NCBI GenBank assembly: GCA_934693135.1
Contig: CAKUVA010000005.1
Location: forward strand, 1 to 64,000
DNA from: an uncultured Bacteroidales bacterium
GTDB lineage: Bacteria; Bacteroidota; Bacteroidia; Bacteroidales; UBA932
Reading direction: 5' to 3'
Length of the DNA stretch: 64,000 nucleotides
Shown: positions 24,739-33,854 of the stretch, in pieces
Numbering within the stretch: the stretch's first letter is position 1
How the letters are laid out: the number at the start of each line of letters is the position of its first letter
Translations under genes and position numbers: made by a program
The notes under the pieces: model-generated
Seen by the model: only the letters and a program-made list of their open reading frames with translations
Databases searched by the model: none
What the model was told of the DNA's origin: nothing

Positions 24739-25767
24739 TTAAAAGTCAGCCATGCGAGATACTGGTGCTATATCCAATGGGGTACGTTCTCCAGCAAGGT
24801 AATGATAATACCCTGCTATGGCTATCATCGCAGCATTATCTGTTGTAAACTTAAATTCAGGCAAATACGTATTCCAACCACGTTTCTTCCCTTCTTCCGT
24901 AATTCTGTTTCTCAACCCACTATTGGCAGAGACACCTCCTCCAATCGTAATTTCTTTTATACCAGTCTGATTAGCAGCCTTTATAAGTTTATCCATCAGG
25001 ATATCTATCAACGCTTTTTGGAAACTTGCGCAGATATCTTCCTTGTTCTTCTCCATAAACTCAGGATCTTTGGCCATCTCGTCACGGACAAAATATAACA
25101 AAGACGTTTTTATCCCACTGAAACTATAATCAAGGCCAGGAATATGGGGCTTAGCAAACTTGAAGCGATCAGCGTCACCAAGCTTAGCAAGTTTATCAAT
25201 CACAGGACCACCAGGATACCCGAGCCCCATCATCTTGGAACATTTGTCGAATGCCTCGCCCACAGCATCATCAATAGTCTGCCCAAGAATCTCATAGTCA
25301 AGAGGACTATTTACCCTAACAATCTGAGAATTGCCTCCTGAAACGAGGAGACACAAATACGGGAACTCCGGGTGATGATTTTCTTTATCGTATTGTTGAA
25401 CAAAGTCCGCGAGTATATGTCCTTGGAGATGGTTCACCATAACGATAGGAATTCCAAGCGACACTCCAAGAGCTTTAGCGAAAGAAGTCCCCACAAGAAG
25501 AGAACCTAACAACCCAGGACCGCGAGTAAATGCGATTGCCGTAAGATCTTCCGGCTTAATTCCTGCTTTCGAAAGAGCTTGGCTGACCACCGGTACAATA
25601 TTCTGCTCATGGGCACGCGATGCCAACTCTGGTACCACACCGCCATAATCCTTATGGACCTGCTGACTTGCAATGACGTTCGACAGAAGATATCCATCCT
25701 TTATCACAGCAGCGGATGTGTCATCACATGATGATTCGATTCCGAGAATAATATCTGACTTCTCCAT
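24739..25767 (-). CDS. tsaD: tRNA N6-adenosine threonylcarbamoyltransferase
   Basis: Catalytic subunit that transfers threonylcarbamoyl to A37 of ANN-decoding tRNAs (t6A). The N-terminal ILGIESSCDDTSAAVI is the family hallmark. Metal-binding histidines lie in ELASRAHEQNI and VNHLQGHILA. LVSGGNSQIV and the C-terminal FTTDNAAMIAIAGYYHY complete the ASKHA-type ATPase core. At 342 residues the length is normal. It is a single minus-strand gene, divergent from tamB; a TAnnTTTG box lies upstream at 25794-25801. MtaB, which acts on the same modified base, is encoded 5.4 kb away. Confidence 0.97.
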   Translation of the reverse strand: MEKSDIILGIESSCDDTSAAVIKDGYLLSNVIASQQVHKDYGGVVPELASRAHEQNIVPVVSQALSKAGIKPEDLTAIAFTRGPGLLGSLLVGTSFAKALGVSLGIPIVMVNHLQGHILADFVQQYDKENHHPEFPYLCLLVSGGNSQIVRVNSPLDYEILGQTIDDAVGEAFDKCSKMMGLGYPGGPVIDKLAKLGDADRFKFAKPHIPGLDYSFSGIKTSLLYFVRDEMAKDPEFMEKNKEDICASFQKALIDILMDKLIKAANQTGIKEITIGGGVSANSGLRNRITEEGKKRGWNTYLPEFKFTTDNAAMIAIAGYYHYLAGERTPLDIAPVSRMADF

Positions 25768-25827
25768 TTCTCAACATTTCAATTTTCGACCTACAAATGT
25801 AGCGATAATATTTCACATAAAAAGTGC

Positions 25828-25835
25828 TATCTTTG
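25828..25835 (+). promoter_or_regulatory. -7 box of the tamB operon
   Basis: TATCTTTG fits TAnnTTTG perfectly. No -33 TTTG is seen at 19-20 bp. The start of transcription would be near 25842. Confidence 0.5.
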
Positions 25836-25886
25836 TATGATATATATAAAATATAAGTAAAAATTATCAGGAAGACTGTAAAAATA

Positions 25887-28800
25887 TTGTATCTGACATT
25901 TATGTCCGTCGTGATCATCTTGGTCGCGGCCATTATAGCCATACAGACACCTGAAGTACAAACAAAACTTGCAAAAAAAGCAATCGAAGCCGTCAGCAAA
26001 AAAATTGACGGAGATATAAGCATCGGCAAGATGCACATAGATCCGTTCAAGGCTGTAGTAATCAAAGACATTGTCATAAAAGATAGAAATCCTTGGAGAG
26101 ATTCGGTTGGACATGCTCCTGTCGACACATTTTTTCAAGCAGAATATATCACAGCTAACTTCAGCATAAAATCATTTCTCGGAGGTTCAATCAGCCTATC
26201 TTCGGCAAAAGTATCAAACGGTCAGTTCAATCTCGTGATTGAGCCGTATATGGATGCTGACACCATGACTACAAGAGTGAACCTAAAGCGCATATTCAAG
26301 CTTGGTGGCAGCAAAAATGAGAAAAAAAGAAATGACAACGAGATATTTTTCATAAGGAACGTTGCATTGGAGAACATGAGGTTCACCATGAGGAACTTCA
26401 ACAGAGATAGCAATGTCATAGGTGCTGACGCAATAAATTGGTATGACATGGATGTTTCCGACATTAACGTATCTGGCAGAAGACTTAGAATGAAAGGCGG
26501 AGTCATGTATGGAATCTGTGACAAAATGTCATTTCGCGAAAAAAGCGGGTACATCTGCTATCATCTTTCTGGAAACACGAGTGTCGGAAACGGGAAGACA
26601 TTCATAGGAGACTTGAGACTCATCGATGGATGGTCTGACATCACAATACCAGAATTCACATTGACTTACGCAAACACGGAGGCATGGTCTGACTTTATCT
26701 CCAAAGTGAGGATGAAAGGGGAAATTTCCAGAAGCACTGTCAGCATGAGTTCGCTCGGATTTTTCGCTCCCGCTCTGAAAAATTTCCGAATGACTACCGA
26801 AATCAGTGGATTAATGAATGGTTATGTCAATGACTTCAGACTTAAAAATATACGATTCAAGACCACAGATACTGATGGATTCGGGACCAAGTCTGGTGCC
26901 AATAACGGTGGAATTTCAGGAGAAATGAACGGAAGCATAACAGGTCTTCCTGACTCCAAAGCTATGCTCCTTTCCGCAGACGTCAAAAAACTTACATTTA
27001 CATCACATGGTTTGGAGCGATTTATAAAAGGATGGGCACCAGATGTCAATCTCAAGTTGGACAACATCTGCAAGGATAAGGCTATCACATTCTCTGGGAG
27101 AGCTAAAGGTCCGCTGAACCGTCTACATGCAACAGGTAAGCTCCACTCAAAATTTGGAATAGTTCATGCCGACATTAGCTTAAGAAACCTGCTTGATAGT
27201 TACAGGCCACTCGCAATAGGCGGAACCATCAGGACAGAAGAGCTGGACATCAGTGACATTGTCACCGGCATACCTGTCGGGAAATGCAATATGAGAACAG
27301 GATTAAACGCAACAATAGCAAAAGATTCGCTCGGTGTCAGGATTGACTCGCTATTCGTGGATAAACTCAATGTTCTCGGTTACGATTACAGTGGCATAGC
27401 TGCAGCCGGAACATTTGCACAAGACGCCTTCAATGGACGTATTGTATGTAGCGATCCAAATCTCAGCTTTCTGTTCCAAGGAATATTCTCGCTATCTTCA
27501 AAGACACAGAATGCCCTGTATCAGTTTTATGCAAACCTCGGTTATGCCGACTTACATGCTTTGAACATAGACAAGCGCGGAATCTCACGAATCAGCTTTA
27601 GTACAAATGCAAATTTCACAAGAGTAAGCGGTGATGACATCATCGGGAACATTGACATTGACAATATGGTCCTTGAAGATGAACATGGAATACATGATGT
27701 GGGAGATATTGAAATAGCATCGCACTCTGGTAGTGACCTCAACAGAATACGATTCGATTCTGAATTTGCAGAAGGTTCATTCGTAGGAAGTAAGTTCATC
27801 ACAAGCTTCATCCGAGACCTAAAGGCAGTAACTACAGAAAAAGAGTTGCCTTCACTTGATGTCAATCGTAAAAGTTCTTTCAGCAGCAATAGCTATAACT
27901 TATCCTTCAAATTTCACGATACCAAGGACATATTGTCTTTCTTCGCTCCAGGAGCCTATATTGCCGACAGTACAGCACTTGCACTGAACATTGGAAAAGA
28001 CGGATTATTGAATGCCCACTTACGTTCCAGACGGCTTGCTATAAAAGACAAATATATCAAGAATATAGACCTTGAAGTCGGAAACCATTCCGGGAGGCTT
28101 GATGGAACAATGAAAGTAGATGAGATATCTGCAACTCCTGTATTGACCAAATGCAACAAATTGAATTTCAGCGTATGGAGTGATTCCCTTAAGCTCGGTT
28201 TCAGTTATGACAACGATAACGGAAGAGGCAACAGAGGTAAGATATCTGTAGGAGGTAGACTTTTTAGAGATGCAGATGATAGTCTTAATTTATCCGCAAC
28301 AATACTCCCTTCAAACATCTCGTTGAATGCAACAGACTGGAAACTACACTCAGGAGACATGATGTTCAGCAAACATTCCATAAAAGTCAACACTTTAGGA
28401 ATAACAAGTCCTGGACAGTCTATCAAAGTTACAGGAGGATATTCTTCAGATACGGCTGATACACTCCGTATGGACATGAATAAATTTGATATTTCCATGA
28501 TCAATGCGTTCAGCAACATTGATATGGGGATAAAAGGACTAGTTTCAGGAAAAGCACTGCTTATATCCCCGACAGGAGAAAAAACAGGTATTCTCATGAG
28601 TGTCAACTGTGATTCCACGGAATTCGGAGGTGAAAAGCTTGGTACTCTGAGGCTGGCAAGTGTATGGGACGAAGAAAAACGCGCATTCAACTACATTTGC
28701 AAGAACGACCTCGATGGAGTACAAAATCTGAATGCATACGGCAACTTCTCCCCAAGCACGAAGTATCTCGAAGGCCGTCTTAATCTTAATGGACTCAATG

Positions 28801-30488
28801 TCGGTTACGGAATGCCTTTTCTCAACTCCATTTTCAGTACAATGTCAGGAAGCGTTTCCGGAGACATTGCCTTCATAGGTCAGATAAACGCTCTCGGAAT
28901 AGCGAGCAAAGATTTGAGACTGAATAAAGTACGCATAAAAGTAGGTTTCACTAATGTCGAATATGTCGCTGATGGATCTGTTAGTCTGGACTCGAAAGGT
29001 GTAAGATTTCTGAATGTTAATGTCAATGACAGATTCAATGAGAAAGGCTCAATAAGCGGAGGCATTACATGGGAGCACTTCAGAAACATGAGTTTCGATA
29101 CCAATATTAAATTCAACAGAATGGAAGTCCTAAACACTGGAGAAACTGACAATCCAGTGTTCTATGGAACAGTCTTTGGAACCGGCTCATTAGATATCAC
29201 AGGGCCATTGGAATCGCTAATGCTCACGGCTTCAGCAAGAACTGAGAAGAGCGGAACGCTTCATATTCCGCTTAATTCATCCTCATCCGCTAACGTTTCC
29301 AATCTTCTAACTTTCAAAGAGCCACAACAAGAGATAAAAATAGATCCTTACGAAGAGATGCTGAAAAGACTGAAGTCTAAAGAGAAGAAGAATAGTAGTT
29401 TCGGAGTCAAGTTGAGGATAAACGCTACACCTGACGTAACAGCAAGCATTGACATAGACCAAGCTACAGGAAATGTGCTTACTGGTAGAGGAAATGGGCA
29501 AATAGACTTGGATGTTCGACCAAGTACAGGGACATTCAACATTAACGGATTCTACAATATATTAGGCGGGAACTATCATCTCGTCGCATTGGGAATCGCC
29601 AAAAGAGACTTTACAATACAAGAAGGGAGTTCAGTAAAATTCAATGGAGATATAATGGACAGTGACTTAGATATCAATGCATTATATAAGACCAAAGCTT
29701 CTATTGGGACATTGATTGCTGATACAACGTCTACTACGAGGAGAGTTGTAGAGTGTGGGATATCCATAACAGACCGGCTGAGCAATCCGAGACTTGCGTT
29801 CTCCATCAACGTCCCAGATTTGGATCCTACAACACAAGCCAGAGTTGAGAGTGCACTCAATTCGCAAGACAAGATTCAGAAACAGTTACTGGCGCTACTG
29901 CTAACGAATGGATTCTTGCCTGAAGAACAATCAGGGGTCACTAACAATTCGCCGCTTATGTATGTCAATGTTACCGAAATTATGGCTAACCAGCTAAACA
30001 ACATACTTCAGAAACTGAATATTCCTGTCGATTTAGGACTTGACTATCAGCAAAGCACGAGCGGCTCCAACATATTCGACGTAGCCTTATCCACAGCCCT
30101 TTTCAATAATAGGGTGCTCGTTAATGGCACAATAGGAAACAGGCAATACACATCCGGAGCGACAGGAAGCGAGGTTGTTGGAGATTTGGATATAGATGTA
30201 AAATTGGACAAGCCGGGAGCATTGAGACTAAACCTATTCTCGCACTCGGCCGACCAATATACGAACTATCTCGACAATACCCAACGTAACGGCATCGGTC
30301 TCACTTACCAGAAAGAGTTCGACAATTTCATGGACTTCATCAGAAACTTGTTCAGAAGCCGAAAAAAGAAACGCGAGGTAGACAACATCCGGAAACAAGA
30401 CGCATTGAACCAGAAAAAAATAACAATACATATAGAACCGTGTGACGAGCAAAAGTCCCGGAGAGGAAAGAAAAGAAAAGATGAATAA
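25887..30488 (+). CDS. tamB: TamB-like translocation/assembly module protein (DUF490)
   Basis: Very long AsmA/TamB-type protein of about 1,533 residues. An N-terminal membrane anchor (MSVVIILVAAIIAIQTPEVQ) is followed by a long series of beta-rich repeats. A C-terminal DUF490-type domain carries GNYHLVALGIAKRDFTIQEG and a later LSTALFNNRVLVNGTIG block. TamB-family proteins form beta-groove bridges between inner and outer membranes for barrel-protein assembly or lipid transport. The start is uncertain: TTG at 25887, ATG at 25902, or a rare ATT at 25863 that would give the usual basic N-terminus (IRKTVKIL). An in-frame TAA at 25854 sets the limit. It heads tamB-rsmI-like-mtaB-MBL, overlapping the next gene by 8 bp. 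Confidence 0.9.
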   Translation: MYLTFMSVVIILVAAIIAIQTPEVQTKLAKKAIEAVSKKIDGDISIGKMHIDPFKAVVIKDIVIKDRNPWRDSVGHAPVDTFFQAEYITANFSIKSFLGGSISLSSAKVSNGQFNLVIEPYMDADTMTTRVNLKRIFKLGGSKNEKKRNDNEIFFIRNVALENMRFTMRNFNRDSNVIGADAINWYDMDVSDINVSGRRLRMKGGVMYGICDKMSFREKSGYICYHLSGNTSVGNGKTFIGDLRLIDGWSDITIPEFTLTYANTEAWSDFISKVRMKGEISRSTVSMSSLGFFAPALKNFRMTTEISGLMNGYVNDFRLKNIRFKTTDTDGFGTKSGANNGGISGEMNGSITGLPDSKAMLLSADVKKLTFTSHGLERFIKGWAPDVNLKLDNICKDKAITFSGRAKGPLNRLHATGKLHSKFGIVHADISLRNLLDSYRPLAIGGTIRTEELDISDIVTGIPVGKCNMRTGLNATIAKDSLGVRIDSLFVDKLNVLGYDYSGIAAAGTFAQDAFNGRIVCSDPNLSFLFQGIFSLSSKTQNALYQFYANLGYADLHALNIDKRGISRISFSTNANFTRVSGDDIIGNIDIDNMVLEDEHGIHDVGDIEIASHSGSDLNRIRFDSEFAEGSFVGSKFITSFIRDLKAVTTEKELPSLDVNRKSSFSSNSYNLSFKFHDTKDILSFFAPGAYIADSTALALNIGKDGLLNAHLRSRRLAIKDKYIKNIDLEVGNHSGRLDGTMKVDEISATPVLTKCNKLNFSVWSDSLKLGFSYDNDNGRGNRGKISVGGRLFRDADDSLNLSATILPSNISLNATDWKLHSGDMMFSKHSIKVNTLGITSPGQSIKVTGGYSSDTADTLRMDMNKFDISMINAFSNIDMGIKGLVSGKALLISPTGEKTGILMSVNCDSTEFGGEKLGTLRLASVWDEEKRAFNYICKNDLDGVQNLNAYGNFSPSTKYLEGRLNLNGLNVGYGMPFLNSIFSTMSGSVSGDIAFIGQINALGIASKDLRLNKVRIKVGFTNVEYVADGSVSLDSKGVRFLNVNVNDRFNEKGSISGGITWEHFRNMSFDTNIKFNRMEVLNTGETDNPVFYGTVFGTGSLDITGPLESLMLTASARTEKSGTLHIPLNSSSSANVSNLLTFKEPQQEIKIDPYEEMLKRLKSKEKKNSSFGVKLRINATPDVTASIDIDQATGNVLTGRGNGQIDLDVRPSTGTFNINGFYNILGGNYHLVALGIAKRDFTIQEGSSVKFNGDIMDSDLDINALYKTKASIGTLIADTTSTTRRVVECGISITDRLSNPRLAFSINVPDLDPTTQARVESALNSQDKIQKQLLALLLTNGFLPEEQSGVTNNSPLMYVNVTEIMANQLNNILQKLNIPVDLGLDYQQSTSGSNIFDVALSTALFNNRVLVNGTIGNRQYTSGATGSEVVGDLDIDVKLDKPGALRLNLFSHSADQYTNYLDNTQRNGIGLTYQKEFDNFMDFIRNLFRSRKKKREVDNIRKQDALNQKKITIHIEPCDEQKSRRGKKRKDE

Positions 30489-31212
30489 TAAAGGAAGATT
30501 ATTTCTGATACCGTCTCCGCTTGGAGACAATGATCCAAAGGAAGTTATACCAGAAGGAGTATTGTCAATATTACCGGTCATCAGCACATATGTGGTGGAA
30601 GCCACTCGCACTGCAAGAAGATACCTATCTTCAGCCGGACTTAAAGGTCATATACAGGATCTTGATTTTCATGAACTAAACGAGCATACAAAGCCGGAAG
30701 AAGTAGAAAACCTCCTGTCTCTTTTCGACAATGGGAATGATGTAGGTCTCATAACTGAAGCCGGACTTCCTGCCGTAGCCGATCCGGGTTCTCAACTGGT
30801 ACGTCTTTGTCATAGGAACGGCATCGAAGTAGTACCATGCTCAGGGCCCTCATCACTCATGTTGGCCTTGATGGCATCTGGATTGAACGGACAATCATTT
30901 GCATTCCTTGGCTACATTCCAGCAAAGACTGACGAGAGGAGACAAATGCTCAAAAACATTGAAAAGCATTCTGCTTCAGCCAAGCAGACGAAAATATTCA
31001 TAGAAACACCCTACAGGAATGATTCGCTTTTTGCTGACATTCTCTCGATATGCCAAGGCTCAACGGAACTGTGTATTGCCGCTGACATTACCATGCCTGA
31101 TGCATACATCATGACACATACTGTAGCAGAATGGAAACGTGAGCTTGCCAAGGCAGACGGAAAGCCTATCATAGGTAAACGCCCATGTGTATTCTTGATA
31201 CTCGCACGATAA
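30481..31212 (+). CDS. RsmI-like SAM-dependent tetrapyrrole-methylase-fold enzyme
   Basis: SAM-dependent methyltransferase of the RsmI/tetrapyrrole methylase fold. LFLIPSPLGDND at the N-terminus, VGLITEAGLPAVADPGSQLV and VVPCSGPSSLMLALMASGL are the cofactor- and substrate-loop blocks of the RsmI group. RsmI 2'-O-methylates C1402 of 16S rRNA. Bacteroidota often carry a second, shorter homologue like this one (243 residues against about 280), so rRNA methylation is not certain. I start it at ATG 30481, which overlaps the tamB stop by 8 bp. The mtaB ATG follows immediately after its stop. Confidence 0.85.
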   Translation: MNNKGRLFLIPSPLGDNDPKEVIPEGVLSILPVISTYVVEATRTARRYLSSAGLKGHIQDLDFHELNEHTKPEEVENLLSLFDNGNDVGLITEAGLPAVADPGSQLVRLCHRNGIEVVPCSGPSSLMLALMASGLNGQSFAFLGYIPAKTDERRQMLKNIEKHSASAKQTKIFIETPYRNDSLFADILSICQGSTELCIAADITMPDAYIMTHTVAEWKRELAKADGKPIIGKRPCVFLILAR

Positions 31213-32496
31213 ATGAACATCGACATGACAAAGAAAGCAGCATATATAACTCTCGGATGTAAGCTAAATTACGCTGAAACATCTACATACGAACGCGGTT
31301 TCATGAACGCCGGATACGAATCTGTACCTTGGACTGAAGTTGCCGACCTGTATATCATAAACACATGCTCAGTCACGGAGCATGCGGACAGGAAATCAAG
31401 GAACATTATCAGGAAACTGCATCGTACATCTCCGAGCGCCACTATTGTTGTTACAGGGTGCTATGCCCAACTAAAGCGTACAGAAGTGGAGGCAATTGAT
31501 GGAGTGAGTCTCGTTTTCGGAGCAGACGACAAAAGTTCGCTTGTAAGCGGGACTCTCGATTTCATCGACGGACGCTTTAAGATGACTCAAGATAATGCTG
31601 ACATTCTCAGAAAGAGCTCCGAGCTTGAGACATTTGCAGCATATTCAAGCGGAGAAGAGCGCACTCGCTCGTTTCTAAAGGTGCAGGACGGATGTGACAA
31701 TTTCTGTGCATACTGCACCGTTCCTTTCGCAAGAGGTCGAAGCAGAAGCATTTCTATTGAAACTGCCGTAGCGGAAGCCAAAAAGATAGCAGATGCAGGA
31801 GTTAAGGAAATTGTACTAACAGGAGTCAATACGGGTGATTTTGGAAGGAAATCAGGAGAAAGTTTCTTGGATCTTCTAAAAGCTCTCAATGATGTGAAAG
31901 GCATAGAAAGATACCGCATATCTTCCATTGAGCCTAACTTGCTGACTGATGATATCGTGGACTGGATCGCATCTGGAACGAAGTTTCTCCCTCATTTTCA
32001 CATACCGCTTCAGAGTGGCAGCGATACCATTCTCAAAGATGTCGGAAGAAAATATACTACAGAGTTTTTCGCATCAAAGATTGACTACATACGCAAGAGA
32101 ATGGGCACGAATGTTTTCTTCGGGATAGACGTCATTGCCGGACTTCCAGGAGAAACAGACGAACTGTTTATGGAAACGTATAATTTTCTTAAAGACAGAA
32201 TAAAACCAGCATTCATACATATATTTCCATACTCAAAAAGACCAGGAACAAGGTCCTCTGTGAGAAAGGACCAGGTACAGGACTGCGTGAAAACAAAACG
32301 TGTAGAAATGCTCGAAGGACTATGCAAGATGTTGAATGAGGAGTTCATAGAATCGCAGAAAGGATCTCGAGAAAAGGTATTGTTCGAAGAAACGAACAAC
32401 AACGGCATTATGTGCGGATATACAGGAAATTATATCAAAGTGGAAAGACCTTGGGATCCTGATTTGGCAGGGAAAATTGTTGAAGTTACCATATAG
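31213..32496 (+). CDS. mtaB: tRNA t6A37 methylthiotransferase MtaB
   Basis: Radical-SAM enzyme that converts t6A37 to ms2t6A37. The N-terminal UPF0004 domain holds three cluster Cys (Cys16, Cys52, Cys83). The radical-SAM motif is CDNFCAYC (Cys161, Cys165, Cys168). The C-terminal region is TRAM-like. FHIPLQSGSDTILKDVGRKY and GIDVIAGLPGETDE are typical of the methylthiotransferase family, and the opening ITLGCKLNYAET points to MtaB rather than MiaB or RimO. At 427 residues the length is normal. It follows the RsmI-like gene with no gap. Its substrate is the product of TsaD, also encoded in this window. Confidence 0.93.
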   Translation: MNIDMTKKAAYITLGCKLNYAETSTYERGFMNAGYESVPWTEVADLYIINTCSVTEHADRKSRNIIRKLHRTSPSATIVVTGCYAQLKRTEVEAIDGVSLVFGADDKSSLVSGTLDFIDGRFKMTQDNADILRKSSELETFAAYSSGEERTRSFLKVQDGCDNFCAYCTVPFARGRSRSISIETAVAEAKKIADAGVKEIVLTGVNTGDFGRKSGESFLDLLKALNDVKGIERYRISSIEPNLLTDDIVDWIASGTKFLPHFHIPLQSGSDTILKDVGRKYTTEFFASKIDYIRKRMGTNVFFGIDVIAGLPGETDELFMETYNFLKDRIKPAFIHIFPYSKRPGTRSSVRKDQVQDCVKTKRVEMLEGLCKMLNEEFIESQKGSREKVLFEETNNNGIMCGYTGNYIKVERPWDPDLAGKIVEVTI

Positions 32497-32507
32497 AGAT
32501 TGGCAAA

Positions 32508-33452
32508 ATGAAGACACGTCTAACTTTTCTTGGAACAGGCACATCGCAAGGTGTACCTATTATAGGATGCAAATGTCCAGTATGCACTAGCATTGACCCA
32601 CACGACAAGAGGTTCAGATCTGCAGCCCTCGTGGAGTATGGCGGATTGACAATTCTTATAGACGCGGGGCCAGATTTCAGAATGCAAATGTTGAGGCAAG
32701 ATATAAGTCATCTGGATGCTATACTACTGACTCACAGCCATAGGGACCATACTGGAGGACTTGATGATGTAAGATCATTGAACTATATTGACCAAAGGGC
32801 AGCTGAAATTTATTGTGAGCCTATGGTATTAGCTTCATTAAAGGAAGGATATGACTATGTTTTTGCCGAGAAAAAATATCCTGGAGCTCCAGAATGGCAT
32901 ATTCATATCATCAATGACAAGCCTTTCTTCGTAGAACCGAGTAATGATGACAAAAAGCTAATATGGGTTCATGACCAAGGATATTGCTACCAAAATGCTG
33001 ATGGCTCGCTCTCTCCTACTGATGATAGGAAAATAGATAATGCCGAACCTGCTGATGATCCGACATTTAAAGGAGGCATGATTTCTTCCAACAGACACGG
33101 TGTCGAGGTGATTCCAATAAGAGGAATGCATGACAAAATGCCTGTCCTTGGATTCCGTTTCGGCAATATAGCTTATATAACAGACATGAGCCTACTGCCA
33201 GAGGGTGAACTGGAAAAGTTACATGGATTGGAGCATGTAACGTTGAACACAGTCGGATACAAACCCCATCATTCTCATTTTTCTCTATATCAAGCTATTG
33301 ATGTGGCGCATCAAATCGGAGCAAAGCATACTTGGCTAACTCACTTATCGCACACATTTCCTTCTTACATGAGTTTCTGTAACCAGTTGCGAGAGCTATC
33401 TCCCGATTTGGATATTCAGCCGGCATTTGACGGGCTTGTTATCGAAGATTAA
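32508..33452 (+). CDS. PhnP-like metallo-beta-lactamase-fold hydrolase with an acidic insertion
   Basis: MBL-fold phosphodiesterase-like protein. The N-terminal FLGTGTSQGVPIIGCKCPVC has the three Cys (21, 23, 26) of the PhnP-type structural zinc site. The active-site motif is THSHRDHTGG (His76, His78, Asp80, His81), followed by FGNIAYITD and HHSHFSLYQA. Homologues are about 250-260 residues; this one has 314. The excess is an acidic stretch at about residues 144-198, just before the conserved VIPIRGMH. The substrate is unknown, and PhnP cyclic phosphodiesterase is only the nearest named relative. It is last gene of the tamB operon, 11 bp after mtaB. Confidence 0.82.
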   Translation: MKTRLTFLGTGTSQGVPIIGCKCPVCTSIDPHDKRFRSAALVEYGGLTILIDAGPDFRMQMLRQDISHLDAILLTHSHRDHTGGLDDVRSLNYIDQRAAEIYCEPMVLASLKEGYDYVFAEKKYPGAPEWHIHIINDKPFFVEPSNDDKKLIWVHDQGYCYQNADGSLSPTDDRKIDNAEPADDPTFKGGMISSNRHGVEVIPIRGMHDKMPVLGFRFGNIAYITDMSLLPEGELEKLHGLEHVTLNTVGYKPHHSHFSLYQAIDVAHQIGAKHTWLTHLSHTFPSYMSFCNQLRELSPDLDIQPAFDGLVIED

Positions 33453-33455
33453 CAT

Positions 33456-33827
33456 TCAGCACCTGCCGGCAAGCCAGTATCCGAAGAATACAGAACAAAG
33501 ACCTAATATAATGCTTCCAGTCACATAAACGGCAAACATAAGCCAATTACCGGTCTGTAGCATTGACAAACTTTCATTGGCAAACGTTGAAAATGTGGTA
33601 AAGCCTCCGCATAGACCTGTAGTCAGAAGTAGACAACATGTGCCTGCTGTGGATGAAGTTCTGTAGAAAAGCCCATACAAAAGACCTATCAGCAAGCATC
33701 CTAATACATTGACAATAAACGTATGAATCGGAAAGCCAGCTACAGGACGAACAATAAGTGACACAACATAACGCAACACTCCACCAGCAAAGCTGCCGAT
33801 TCCTACGAGAAATATTGATTTCAACAT
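33456..33827 (-). CDS. crcB: Fluoride channel FluC/CrcB
   Basis: Small four-helix membrane protein that exports fluoride as a dual-topology dimer. The pore motif GGFTTFSTF is present (GLCGGFTTFSTFANE), as is the conserved Asn in FIVNVLGCLLIG. At 123 residues the length is normal. It lies 27 bp after ffh on the same strand and 3 bp from the convergent MBL gene. The short gap upstream leaves no space for a fluoride riboswitch, so expression probably follows lysA-ffh. Confidence 0.94.
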   Translation of the reverse strand: MLKSIFLVGIGSFAGGVLRYVVSLIVRPVAGFPIHTFIVNVLGCLLIGLLYGLFYRTSSTAGTCCLLLTTGLCGGFTTFSTFANESLSMLQTGNWLMFAVYVTGSIILGLCSVFFGYWLAGRC

Positions 33828-33854
33828 ACCTTATGGAACTGCGACACAAAACCT

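Noticed and set aside
24417..24848. Open frame of 143 codons on the plus strand across the tsaD/FAD spacer
   Set aside because: It spans the antisense of two real genes and the repeat cluster. The repeated peptide blocks only reflect the GTTCGGA repeats.
33453..33854. Possible fluoride riboswitch for crcB
   Set aside because: Only 27 bp separate crcB from ffh, too little for the aptamer, and no matching structure was seen within the ffh end.
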